A model generated the notes under the pieces. The model was not told where the DNA came from and searched no databases. It saw nothing but the letters and a program-made list of their open reading frames with translations. Shown piece by piece: positions 7,990 through 15,508 of a stretch of DNA of 64,000 bases. Within the stretch, counting starts at the first letter, position 1. Each line of letters begins with the position of its first letter. The position numbers and the translations under genes are program-made. Location of the stretch: NCBI RefSeq assembly GCF_002743255.1, contig NZ_PDYY01000001.1, forward strand, positions 310,001 through 374,000, given 5' to 3'. The stretch comes from Sporosarcina sp. P2. GTDB taxonomy: Bacteria > Bacillota > Bacilli > Bacillales_A > Planococcaceae.

Positions 7990-8366
7990 TAATCTCTGAA
8001 AAATACTTTTTCTACGTTGTACTTTGCTTGTTCCGTGTTGATTACGTACGTTTCGTAGATTTCGCGTTCCATTGGATCATCGATGATAATAGCAGAAATT
8101 TTCGCTACTTCTTCACGGTGATTACGTAATGGAGACACTTGGTCTTCAAAATGTTTTTTCAGACGTGGACGCAATTTTCGTGCTTTTCCTACGAATAACA
8201 ACTCGTCGCTTTGGTTGAAGAACAACAAAAGGCCGCCTTTATCACGTGGAATATCATGAAAATCGATGAAACCATAGATTGGCTTAATTGGCGTTTCATC
8301 CGGTCCCATTTCTTGTTTTCTGCGAACGATTGTTACGTCCGGTTTAGGTAATGTAATATTGATCAT
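7989..8366 (-). CDS. GIY-YIG-like (UvrC N-terminal-type) protein
   Basis: A 125-residue protein whose centre (about residues 30-75) resembles the GIY-YIG nuclease fold of UvrC: GLLLFFNQSDELLFVGKARK, then LRPRLKKHF. In UvrC the matching segment contains the GIY and YVGKA motifs, with catalytic Tyr, Arg and Glu. Here the GIY tyrosine position looks replaced (GLLLFF), but VGKA and the following Arg are kept. Similar Bacillus proteins are annotated as nucleotide excision repair endonuclease-like; activity is uncertain. It converges with the SOS-type yolD-like gene, which may be coincidence. Confidence 0.65.
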   Translation of the reverse strand: MINITLPKPDVTIVRRKQEMGPDETPIKPIYGFIDFHDIPRDKGGLLLFFNQSDELLFVGKARKLRPRLKKHFEDQVSPLRNHREEVAKISAIIIDDPMEREIYETYVINTEQAKYNVEKVFFRD

Positions 8367-8485
8367 TTTACTTCACATCCTTATATCAGTCAGTGTTTAT
8401 CCTATCATACGGCCAAAAAAAAAGCGAGAAACTTTCTTTACATCCCTTGCATATAGTAAACAAATGTCTCGGGAAGGATGAACTG

Positions 8486-9103
8486 ATGAAAAACCCTGCC
8501 GTTATAGAAACGTATCACATATCGAATACCAAGCCGAAAGTGGATGTGTATTATCCCGTCTTCACGCAGCTGGATGATCCAAAAATTCAACAGAAACTAA
8601 ATCAAGTGCTATTCAAGGAAATGAACAACATGCTAACAGACAATAATTATTATGATCCAAGTCTTGTCGAGATGGTCGCAACGTATGAAATTAAAAATAA
8701 TCAACGTGATCTTTTCAGTATCAACTTGATCGTCTACTCGTTTACTGGTGGAGCGCATGGAATGACTTACGTTAAATCTCTGACATTTGATACGAAGACG
8801 GGAAGGCAATACAAGTTGCAAGATATGTTCAAGCCAGGCAGTCCTTATGTGCAGCGGATATCTGAATATATTAGACGCCATATTCAGCAATGGAAAACTC
8901 CAGTGCTTGAGCCATTCACTAAAATCAAGCCTGATCAGGATTTCTATATCGCAGACACGAGTCTGGTTGTCTATTTCCAACTATACGAAATTTCACCTTA
9001 CGTGGCCGGCTTCCCTAATTTTCCGATACCTTTGCTTGATTTACAAGATATCATCAAACCAAATAGTCCAGCAGACCGAATGTTGCCGTTTATAGGAAAT
9101 TAA
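8486..9103 (+). CDS. DUF3298-type protein
   Basis: A 205-residue protein without signal peptide or membrane helix. It has the DUF4163/DUF3298 pattern seen in RsiV-like extracellular domains: YSFTGGAHGMTYVKSLTFDTKTG followed by a helix and FYIADTSLVVYFQLYEISPYVAG. The start at 8486 is supported by GGAAGGA eight bases upstream; an upstream frame to 8393 lacks a binding site. In RsiV the domain binds lysozyme outside the cell, but here no export signal is visible, so the role is open. Monocistronic. Confidence 0.7.
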   Translation: MKNPAVIETYHISNTKPKVDVYYPVFTQLDDPKIQQKLNQVLFKEMNNMLTDNNYYDPSLVEMVATYEIKNNQRDLFSINLIVYSFTGGAHGMTYVKSLTFDTKTGRQYKLQDMFKPGSPYVQRISEYIRRHIQQWKTPVLEPFTKIKPDQDFYIADTSLVVYFQLYEISPYVAGFPNFPIPLLDLQDIIKPNSPADRMLPFIGN

Positions 9104-9190
9104 AAGATCTGCATAAACAAATGTATGGGCTTACATGACAGAGTAGTGTTATAATTTTGATATAAGAACTACACAAAAGAGGTGGAAACT

Positions 9191-10201
9191 ATGCTAAGAA
9201 ATTTCTTTATCGGTTTATCTGAAAATCAACTACTGAATCAAGCTGCCCAAAAATACGGCTTCCAATTAGGAGCACAACAAGTGGTGGCGGGAACTAACAT
9301 CGAAGAAATGATTGACAGTGTCAAAGAGCTCAATCAAGCAGGTATTTCATGTACGATTGATAATCTAGGTGAATTTGTGTACGAAAAGAGCGAGGCTGTT
9401 GAAGCGAAAGAACAAATCTTAAGCGTAGTGGACGCAATCCAAGAACATCGAGTGGATGCGCACATCTCGATCAAACCATCACAACTCGGCTTGGATATTG
9501 ATTATGCATTTTGCAAAGAACAGGTAGAGGAAATCGTTAAATATACAAATCAAGTAGGTATATTTGTTAATTTAGACATGGAAAATCACTCACGACTTGA
9601 ACCAACGTTCCGTTTAGTAGACGAATTAAAAGCAAAAGGCTTTGAAAACGTCGGAACCGTTATCCAAGCCTATTTTCATCGCGCATTGAATGATACGAAA
9701 AAATACAACGACACACGCATGCGTCTAGTAAAAGGTGCGTATAAAGAGTCACCGGATGTTGCGTTTATCAATAAACAAGAAATCGACGAAAATTATATAA
9801 AAATTATTGAAGAACACTTATTACATGGAAACTTCACGTCGATTGCGACGCATGATCATACGATTATTCATCATGTGAAGCAGTTTGTAAAAGAGCATGA
9901 TATTTCATATGATCAATTCGAGTTCCAAATGCTATACGGTTTTCGCCATGATTTACAGCTGCAATTAGCGAAAGAGGGCTATAATTTCTGTACATACGTG
10001 CCGTTTGGAGAGGACTGGTACGGGTACTTCATGCGAAGATTGGCGGAGCGTCCGCAGAATATGAACTTGATGGTGAAGCAAGTGTTTAACAAGAAGACGA
10101 ATACTATGATTGGCTTAGTCGCCGGCGCATTTGTGCTGGGACGATTGAGCAAGCGTAAAAGTGAAGAGAAACCAGATGATGGTTGGGTAAAGTATCGCTA
10201 A
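9191..10201 (+). CDS. Proline dehydrogenase with C-terminal hydrophobic tail
   Basis: A 336-residue FAD-dependent proline dehydrogenase (TIM barrel) that oxidises L-proline to pyrroline-5-carboxylate. Family motifs are present: ISIKPSQLGLDID, MRLVKGAYKE, ATHDHTIIHHV, EFQMLYGFRHD and YVPFGEDWYGYFMRRLAERP, the last being the substrate-binding helix. AGAGGTGG five bases upstream selects the ATG at 9191 over a GTG at 9182. The C-terminus adds a hydrophobic helix (MIGLVAGAFVLGRLSKRK, about residues 305-322) not needed for the barrel, which could anchor it to the membrane. No pyrroline-5-carboxylate dehydrogenase gene is adjacent. Confidence 0.9.
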   Translation: MLRNFFIGLSENQLLNQAAQKYGFQLGAQQVVAGTNIEEMIDSVKELNQAGISCTIDNLGEFVYEKSEAVEAKEQILSVVDAIQEHRVDAHISIKPSQLGLDIDYAFCKEQVEEIVKYTNQVGIFVNLDMENHSRLEPTFRLVDELKAKGFENVGTVIQAYFHRALNDTKKYNDTRMRLVKGAYKESPDVAFINKQEIDENYIKIIEEHLLHGNFTSIATHDHTIIHHVKQFVKEHDISYDQFEFQMLYGFRHDLQLQLAKEGYNFCTYVPFGEDWYGYFMRRLAERPQNMNLMVKQVFNKKTNTMIGLVAGAFVLGRLSKRKSEEKPDDGWVKYR

Positions 10202-10240
10202 ATAGTAGAATAGAGCAACGTGAATCGACGTTACAGGTGG

Positions 10241-10378
10241 ATGCCGCTCATAGATTCGTTCAAGCGCTCATAAAACATGTTTGACCGCTCTATGATACGT
10301 GATATCCGCTCTATCGTCGTCCGCAAGCGCTCTATGACGATCGATTACCGTTCTATCAAGGCATGTAACCGCTCAATG
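10241..10378 (-). repeat. Second array of the 21-bp repeat, 7 units
   Basis: On the plus strand CGCTC (one copy CGTTC) recurs at 10245, 10265, 10286, 10307, 10328, 10349 and 10370: one 20-base step, then exact 21-base steps. Read on the minus strand the units are TATGAGCGG, TATGAGCGC, ATAGAGCGG, ATAGAGCGG, ATAGAGCGC, ATAGAACGG and ATTGAGCGG, the same unit as the array at 4731-5065. It starts about 40 bases after the proline dehydrogenase stop. Confidence 0.85.
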
Positions 10379-10485
10379 TAGGGGCGCGTCTTTACTATTT
10401 TGAAACGTAAAGCGAAGCGTTAGAAGCTTATCTTTAACTTAAATCCCGGACCACCTAACCATGATCCTTTGACTTTCCAGCTTCC

Positions 10486-10514
10486 AAAACACTGCTTTCC
10501 CTGCAGTGTTTTTT
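10486..10514 (+). terminator. Terminator-like hairpin beyond the second repeat array
   Basis: AAACACTGC (10487-10495) pairs with GCAGTGTTT (10503-10511), followed by T residues. It may terminate proline dehydrogenase transcripts that cross the repeat array. Confidence 0.7.
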
Positions 10515-10609
10515 GTATCCGCTTTACAGAAAACAGGGGAAATAGTAGTGTTAAAGATAGTTAAAGTACTATTCACTCTTCATTATACTAAAGATTAGGG
10601 GAAGAGCTG

Positions 10610-10752
10610 ATGAAAGCCAGGATGATTACACTGTGGATTTTACAAATTTTGATGTAGAAAGCGATAGCGACACATTGCGTATTCTGTATGATAAGAATCA
10701 AGACAAAGAAGAATCGGAAATTTTTCAGGGACAGCAATTCTGCGAAGTATAA
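10610..10752 (+). pseudogene. Short frameshifted ORF remnant
   Basis: A start with GGGGAAGAG upstream (ATG at 10610) gives MKARMITLWILQILM and then stops. The frame one base earlier, from 10609, stays open for 47 codons of acidic, protein-like sequence (for example DVESDSDTLRILYDKNQDKE) to TAA at 10750-10752. This looks like a small gene broken by a frameshift. Family not recognised. Confidence 0.35.
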
Positions 10753-10859
10753 GTAGACAAAGAGTATAAGATCATCGAACTATTCTAGAATGGAGACATG
10801 GCAGCATCCACTTATGTCTTTTCATAATGTGTATAAAACGAAACGAAATGAGGACGGTT

Positions 10860-11330
10860 ATGAACATTATCGAAGCGAACATTTCCGATATCCCTGTCAT
10901 CCGTGACGTGATGATCCGGGCGTTCCGGGAATACGAGAAGGCCACACCACCGACGAGTGCGTTGAAAGAGACCGTCGAGAGTATCACGGCTGAAATGCAA
11001 AGCGGTGTACAGGCGTTGATTGGCTACATGGAAGAAGAACCCGTCGCGATGGTCCGTTTTCGATTGGAAGACGAAAGCCTCTATTTCTCTAGATTCTCTG
11101 TCGTGCCGGAAAGACAAGGACAAGGTATTGCGAAAAAAATACTGCGGTTTTTAGAGGAGTATGCGACGCAACAAGGGAAGAGAGTAATAGCATGCAAAGT
11201 ACGCGCGGATGTGACGAAAAACATCTCACTCTATCAATCGATCGGCTATCACGTGTGTGAGGAATCGGTATTACATAGAACGGATGGCACGTCGATTGCC
11301 GTAGTTTCCATGGAGAAATCACTTTCCTGA
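10860..11330 (+). CDS. GNAT-family N-acetyltransferase
   Basis: A 156-residue GNAT acetyltransferase. Strands and helices follow the usual order, with the acetyl-CoA motif A visible as FSVVPERQGQGIAKKILRFLEEYA (Q/R-x-x-G-x-G/A around residues 75-98). A C-terminal segment NISLYQSIGYHVCEES is typical of motif B. It transfers an acetyl group from acetyl-CoA to an unknown amine. GAGG lies eight bases before the ATG at 10860; upstream in-frame ATGs at 10827 and 10848 lack good spacing. The next small gene starts 19 bases after the stop, so they may be co-transcribed. Confidence 0.85.
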   Translation: MNIIEANISDIPVIRDVMIRAFREYEKATPPTSALKETVESITAEMQSGVQALIGYMEEEPVAMVRFRLEDESLYFSRFSVVPERQGQGIAKKILRFLEEYATQQGKRVIACKVRADVTKNISLYQSIGYHVCEESVLHRTDGTSIAVVSMEKSLS

Positions 11331-11349
11331 GCAATGGGAGGTAGTGCAA

Positions 11350-11568
11350 GTGGCGAAACACAAGAAAATTACTCGCGATGTATTGCAATATTTGGCACTC
11401 TTTATTGTATTGGGAACAAACATTGTTCGTTTGGCACTCTATATTACCGGGGTTGCGTATACGATTCCAGAAACGACGTTTAATTTGTGGACGTATATAG
11501 CATTCGGAGTAGCAATGGCTTTGTTGCTAGTGTCTTATCTGTTTCCGAAAAGGAAGCAGTCAGCATAA
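11350..11568 (+). CDS. Small membrane protein (72 residues)
   Basis: Two membrane helices, at about residues 12-32 and 45-65, flanked by basic residues (MAKHKKITRD at the start, FPKRKQ at the end). GGAGGT lies seven bases before a GTG at 11350, which I prefer to a GTG at 11344 where the spacing is one base. It is not assigned to a known family. It sits between the acetyltransferase and a second small membrane protein. Confidence 0.6.
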   Translation: MAKHKKITRDVLQYLALFIVLGTNIVRLALYITGVAYTIPETTFNLWTYIAFGVAMALLLVSYLFPKRKQSA

Positions 11569-11590
11569 ATTGTGAGAGGAGGAGATACAT

Positions 11591-11767
11591 ATGCACCACA
11601 ACAACTTATTTTTTTCGTTTCTATCTATTTTAAATGTATTCATTTACATCATTCCGCTAGCATTCCTTATATTCACTATATGGTTCGCGCTGAAATTTCT
11701 TAAACTACAAGAACGCAAGAATGCAATCCTTCAATCGATCGCGGAAAGACTAGATAAGCAGAAATAA
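11591..11767 (+). CDS. Small single-helix membrane protein (58 residues)
   Basis: ATG at 11591 is preceded by AGAGGAGGAG at ideal spacing. The frame encodes 58 residues: a hydrophobic helix at about 8-32, then an amphipathic basic and charged tail (LKFLKLQERKNAILQSIAER). The layout resembles the small DUF4083-type membrane proteins of Bacillaceae, but I cannot confirm this without a search. It follows the 72-residue membrane protein by 22 bases and is probably in the same transcript. Confidence 0.6.
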   Translation: MHHNNLFFSFLSILNVFIYIIPLAFLIFTIWFALKFLKLQERKNAILQSIAERLDKQK

Positions 11768-11951
11768 GAAGAACCATATTCAAATCAAATTCTGCATGTC
11801 TCGGATGTATCGGGTCAACATCAGATGTCCGTTTCAAGCTCATTGAAGAAAAGAAAGAACGTATTTTTTGACGACGAGATAAGAGAATCAAATGAGGATT
11901 GAATATAGCCGACAATAGGCTATTCAATAAAATAGATAAGGAGAGGATTTC

Positions 11952-12389
11952 ATGCTTCGAAAACTATTTTATATTCCGTTTTTGGCAGTCATATTGGTAG
12001 GTTGCCAGACGGCAGATAAGAATACTACATCGAACACCCCACGAGAGGCACTAGAGCAGCTTCATGCAGAGGAAGGTTTTGCGGAAGTGGTGAAAGTGTA
12101 TCGTACGTTGGAAATCGATAATAATAAAGTAATCAATGTCTATAAAGGGATATTGGACGGCACAGAAGAAATATTTATTGCAAAGTTGAACAAAGAGAAA
12201 AATGACACGTGGACGGTAACGGATGCGATTGGCATCGGCATGCCTTCCGAGAAGAACTTAGGTGAAAGTGTCAAAACTTCTTCGTTTGAAGCGGGTTTTA
12301 CAAAGAAGAATAACGCACCAAGTCCCAATACTAAATTGGTTCAGACGGATGACAAAAAGTATCGGGTATGGGTGAAAGTAATCGAATAA
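11952..12389 (+). CDS. Putative lipoprotein
   Basis: A 145-residue protein with a signal peptide ending in the lipobox LVGC (Cys at about residue 18), so it should be lipid-anchored on the outer face of the membrane. A Thr/Asn-rich linker is followed by a compact domain of alternating strands (EVVKVYRTLEIDNNKVINVYK, then GTEEIFIAKLNKEKNDTWTV). I do not recognise the fold. AAGGAGAGG lies before the ATG. It is a single gene with its own terminator, convergent with the DUF1646 gene. Confidence 0.7.
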   Translation: MLRKLFYIPFLAVILVGCQTADKNTTSNTPREALEQLHAEEGFAEVVKVYRTLEIDNNKVINVYKGILDGTEEIFIAKLNKEKNDTWTVTDAIGIGMPSEKNLGESVKTSSFEAGFTKKNNAPSPNTKLVQTDDKKYRVWVKVIE

Positions 12390-12394
12390 AATGG

Positions 12395-12418
12395 AAAGAC
12401 CGCTTGCGCGGTCTTTTT
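12395..12418. terminator. Terminator between lipoprotein and DUF1646 genes
   Basis: AAAGACCGC (12395-12403) and GCGGTCTTT (12408-12416) form a perfect stem around TTGC, followed by T residues. It serves the lipoprotein gene and possibly the convergent gene. Confidence 0.85.
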
Positions 12419-13435
12419 TCATTGTCTGCCAAGTAAAATCACGAAATAGACAACCATCGCAAGCAATCCAAGCGGTACACCGACACGCGCCCATTCGCCA
12501 CTGCGAATATTGAGCTTACCTGCCGCAATGATATTCGGGATATTTCCGGGAATCAACATCCCGCCACTAATTAGCAAGCCGAGTAGTAGCGCTTGGATCG
12601 TTGATGCGTCCATCGCGGGACTGATTTCTGCAGCAGCAAGCGTCGCGTTGTCGAGTACAGCTGAAATCATATTGATCCAGTAAAGCGTCAATGGCTGAAG
12701 ATCGAGTAAGTAAAGGGTGATCAATGGCTCAAATCCTGCACCGAGCAGTGTCAATGCCAAAACAAATATATACACTTTTACGCCGCGTCCGAAAATACTT
12801 ATGTACGACTCTGCCGCTTGTCCGGAAGAACGGTACCGCGAGCGGTTGCGTGGGCGAATCAGGAAGAATGCGAGCAGTCCAAAGACGAAGACACCGGCTA
12901 TAATATCGGTTCCAAGCAAGTTCATTAAATAATAAAAATCTTCATCCAGTTTATTCGTCGCAATCGTCGATAGTGGCTCGCCGATTGGTGTCAGCACCGC
13001 ACCCATGCCGATTGCGTAACACGCCAAGATCACAAAACGAATTTCTGAACGTCTGTCCATTTGCAAGACGGATGCGATCGCCACGAGGACTAACGCTGCA
13101 ATAATGGCCGTGATAACACTAGAAATCAATCCCAATCCCATAATAATCAGCGCCAAGAATAATCGGAATGGAATAATTCGGCTACCTGCTACTACCGCTT
13201 TCTCAAATGGATGTCGTATCCAGCGAAAGACTATTCCCGCCACAAGAACGGCGAGCGTAATATGCAAGGGATCGCGTAACGCCTTATTCCACAACTCCCA
13301 CTGCAACACCCCACTAACAAATGCTGCAGCACACCCCATAACGAATAAAAACAGCTCCAAATTACGTTCAATACGAGGGACCGTAAACGGCAGCAATAAC
13401 ACCAAACCTAAAATAATGAGCAAACCAGTGACCAT
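12419..13435 (-). CDS. DUF1646 family predicted cation transporter
   Basis: A 338-residue polytopic membrane protein with about ten helices, matching DUF1646, a family placed in the ion transporter (IT) superfamily. The conserved segments GMGAVLTPIGEPLSTIATN (about residue 145) and SGGMLIPGNIPNIIAAGKL (about 290) resemble the paired re-entrant loops of that superfamily. MISAVLDNATLAAAEISP is also characteristic. GGAG lies six bases before the ATG. The ion transported is not known. It is a single gene with no neighbours that suggest a substrate. Confidence 0.8.
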   Translation of the reverse strand: MVTGLLIILGLVLLLPFTVPRIERNLELFLFVMGCAAAFVSGVLQWELWNKALRDPLHITLAVLVAGIVFRWIRHPFEKAVVAGSRIIPFRLFLALIIMGLGLISSVITAIIAALVLVAIASVLQMDRRSEIRFVILACYAIGMGAVLTPIGEPLSTIATNKLDEDFYYLMNLLGTDIIAGVFVFGLLAFFLIRPRNRSRYRSSGQAAESYISIFGRGVKVYIFVLALTLLGAGFEPLITLYLLDLQPLTLYWINMISAVLDNATLAAAEISPAMDASTIQALLLGLLISGGMLIPGNIPNIIAAGKLNIRSGEWARVGVPLGLLAMVVYFVILLGRQ

Positions 13436-13535
13436 AGATATCTCCTTTCATCAATCTTTCTTCTACACTGTATGCAAAAAGCCGATTCATCTTGCATAAA
13501 GTCTGAATAGAATAGATAAAGAGGAGGGACACGCA

Positions 13536-13796
13536 TTGGAAGTTTCAGATATTGTACTGATTCCTGTGATTATCGGGTTAACGGAAATTTTAAAGATGTA
13601 TGGTCTGCCGAAAAAATTGATTCCGATCTTTTCCTTACTATTAGGCATCGGTAGCGGGATCTTCTACTTGTTTCCAAATGATTGGAAGTCTGGGATACTG
13701 GGCGGAATTATTATGGGGTTGTCGGCGAGCGGGTTGTATTCAAGTGGAAAGACGATAGTTAAGAAGCCGCCGTGTGATGAGGAAGATGAGAAGTGA
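13536..13796 (+). CDS. Holin-like small membrane protein
   Basis: An 86-residue protein with two or three membrane helices (about 5-22, 27-45 and 50-68) and a charged C-terminal tail ending CDEEDEK, the general layout of a phage holin. AGGAGG lies eight bases before a TTG start at 13536. Sequence such as GIIMGLSASGLYSSGK resembles small holin-like proteins of Bacillaceae prophages, but no lysin gene is nearby, so a phage role is uncertain. Confidence 0.6.
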   Translation: MEVSDIVLIPVIIGLTEILKMYGLPKKLIPIFSLLLGIGSGIFYLFPNDWKSGILGGIIMGLSASGLYSSGKTIVKKPPCDEEDEK

Positions 13797-13820
13797 TAGG
13801 CGCATTTTTATAGGCAGTAT

Positions 13821-13862
13821 AAAGACCCTTGTGTTGTGAGTTGACATGAAAGGGTCTTTTGT
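13821..13862 (+). terminator. Terminator of the holin-like gene
   Basis: AAAGACCCTT (13821-13830) pairs with AAGGGTCTTT (13850-13859) around a 19-base loop, followed by TTGTTT. Confidence 0.75.
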
Positions 13863-14024
13863 TTGGATTCTCCTAAATTAGGCATAAAGATGGTAAAGGA
13901 CGTGATGAAATTCTTTCATATACAAAGTACATAATAACTAGACAGTGACACATTGACTCTCAGTACACCGTCTATTGATTTTACCCCGCAAAAACTATAT
14001 GCTAGTTAATAGTTACCTAGAGTG

Positions 14025-14192
14025 TTTTGGTTCTTTGTCCCGTAAACAAAGAATAAATAGAAATCAGGTGAGAATCCTGAGCGGTCCGGCTACTGTAATG
14101 GGGAAATATGCCCCTAAGTCAGGAGCCTTGCCAAAGTATGTAAGCATGACACCTTCATGGTCCCCATCTCATTCAGGAGGTGGGGACTTTTT
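14025..14192 (+). promoter_or_regulatory. Cobalamin (B12) riboswitch with terminator
   Basis: The conserved core is readable: AATCAGGTGAGAATCCTGAG, then GCGGTCCGGCTACTGTAATG, and the B12 box AGTCAGGAGCCTTGCC at 14117-14132. It is followed by a terminator hairpin (14160-14170 with 14177-14187, one G-U pair) and five T residues. Transcription would stop when adenosylcobalamin or a related cobamide is bound. It controls the DUF4430-like/EcfT/EcfA genes downstream, implying a cobalamin-related uptake function. Confidence 0.92.
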
Positions 14193-14339
14193 GATTTCAA
14201 AACTACACTGCCACTGAAAAAACTGCTCCGTCTATTTCAATGAAAAGGTAGAGGCTTCCACGCTAAAACTAGCTGGCGGACCGATCCACTATACGTCGTC
14301 ACTGTAAATCATTTAGAAGATTCTCTCATTCCCCAGGAA

Positions 14340-14621
14340 ATGAACGTGATGCTAAATGGCAAACGACTGAATGACTTTACAGGTGAAATCACATTCATTG
14401 AAGGTATGAACGACTTTCAATTCCAAGGTTGCTGCAGGTTTGGTCATCGTAGTAATCAGAAGGATGAAAAAAAGAAGGCGTCAAAGAGATTAGAGCGATA
14501 TAATGAAGAAAGATATAGTAGCCGTAGCGTTAGTCAATATGAACCGCAGGGCGGTGATGAAGTGGAATTTCATTACACATGTGATGTAGGTAGAGAATTA
14601 GACAGCTATATACGAAAATAA
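14340..14621 (+). CDS. Damaged DUF4430-like gene under the B12 riboswitch
   Basis: A 93-residue frame whose C-terminus, GGDEVEFHYTCDVGRELD, looks like the end of a DUF4430 (transcobalamin-like) domain, a domain often encoded in B12-riboswitch ECF operons. The usual signal peptide is missing, the central part (RSNQKDEKKKASKRLERYNEERY) does not look like the domain, and the 120 bases upstream hold only short frames. I read it as the remnant of a longer secreted cobalamin-binding protein, possibly still translated from the ATG at 14340. It ends 17 bases before ecfT. Confidence 0.45.
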   Translation: MNVMLNGKRLNDFTGEITFIEGMNDFQFQGCCRFGHRSNQKDEKKKASKRLERYNEERYSSRSVSQYEPQGGDEVEFHYTCDVGRELDSYIRK

Positions 14622-14638
14622 AGAAAGTAGGAAACTAG

Positions 14639-15508
14639 ATGAGCGCATTCTCAAACTTTCACCCACTATTGCTACTTGTCTACGTTACAGTCGTTTTAGT
14701 CACGATGTTCAGCTCGTTTCATCCGATCATCGTGGCGCTGGCCATGATCGGGGGCATTCTGTATTTTCTCATGCTGCACGGAGTCCGGACAGCAACTAAA
14801 GACTTGATCTATTACTCTTTTGTTTTTCTACTAATTGCCGTAGCGTATCCAGCAACTGTACATAACGGTTTCACTCCGTTATTTTTCCTCCATGAACACG
14901 CGGTAACGCTGGAAGCTGTGACGAAAGGACTCGTCATTGCGGGAGCCGTAGTTGCAACCAGTTTCTGGACGAAAAGTTATTTCGAGATTTTCACGACGAA
15001 CACACTACTTGCCGTACTGACGAAAGTGTCCGCTAGCCCAAGAATTCTCGTTTCCATGCTGTGGCGATTCATTCCGTTATTCAAAATAAAATGGCGTGAA
15101 AACCAAATGGCACAACGCGGAATCGGCTATTACAAAGTAGGGAGCAGAGTGGAAAAATTCCGTCGCGCGTTCGCATTGTGGCGGCAGACGCTCGTCCAGA
15201 CAGCGGAGTTTAGCATTGTTAAGCCAGATGTCATGAAGGCGCGAGGGTACGGTATCGCGAAAGAGAGAACGCGGTATAAGACGAGGCGATTCACAAAACG
15301 GGACGGAATATTGACGGCTGGACTCGTTCTGTTTCTTCTTTACTATATTGGATACTTCACACAGCACCAGACGCAGTATTATCCAGAAATCAGTGAACAG
15401 ACACTAGGTGCAGAGCATTACGTCATCATCGGCTTGCTCATGTTATTACCGTTTATCTATGAAGCGAAGGAGAGGGTCAAATGGCGATACTTACAGTCGA
15501 AAATCTGA
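14639..15508 (+). CDS. ecfT: ECF transporter transmembrane subunit EcfT
   Basis: A 289-residue EcfT/CbiQ-type subunit of an energy-coupling factor importer. Four or five membrane helices in the first 125 residues are followed by a long cytoplasmic helical region with the two coupling motifs. These appear as MAQRGIGYY (about 157) and MKARGYGIA (about 199), which contact the ATPases. A C-terminal pair of helices follows. It overlaps the ATPase gene by 28 bases. With the B12 riboswitch upstream the likely cargo is cobalamin or a precursor, but no substrate-binding S subunit is encoded next to it. Confidence 0.88.
   Translation: MSAFSNFHPLLLLVYVTVVLVTMFSSFHPIIVALAMIGGILYFLMLHGVRTATKDLIYYSFVFLLIAVAYPATVHNGFTPLFFLHEHAVTLEAVTKGLVIAGAVVATSFWTKSYFEIFTTNTLLAVLTKVSASPRILVSMLWRFIPLFKIKWRENQMAQRGIGYYKVGSRVEKFRRAFALWRQTLVQTAEFSIVKPDVMKARGYGIAKERTRYKTRRFTKRDGILTAGLVLFLLYYIGYFTQHQTQYYPEISEQTLGAEHYVIIGLLMLLPFIYEAKERVKWRYLQSKI

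Noticed and set aside
9122..9135. cre-like site upstream of proline dehydrogenase
   Set aside because: TGTATGGGCTTACA differs from the cre consensus at two fixed positions, including the central CG.
13975..14217. 80-codon plus-strand ORF
   Set aside because: It lies entirely on the cobalamin riboswitch and its terminator.
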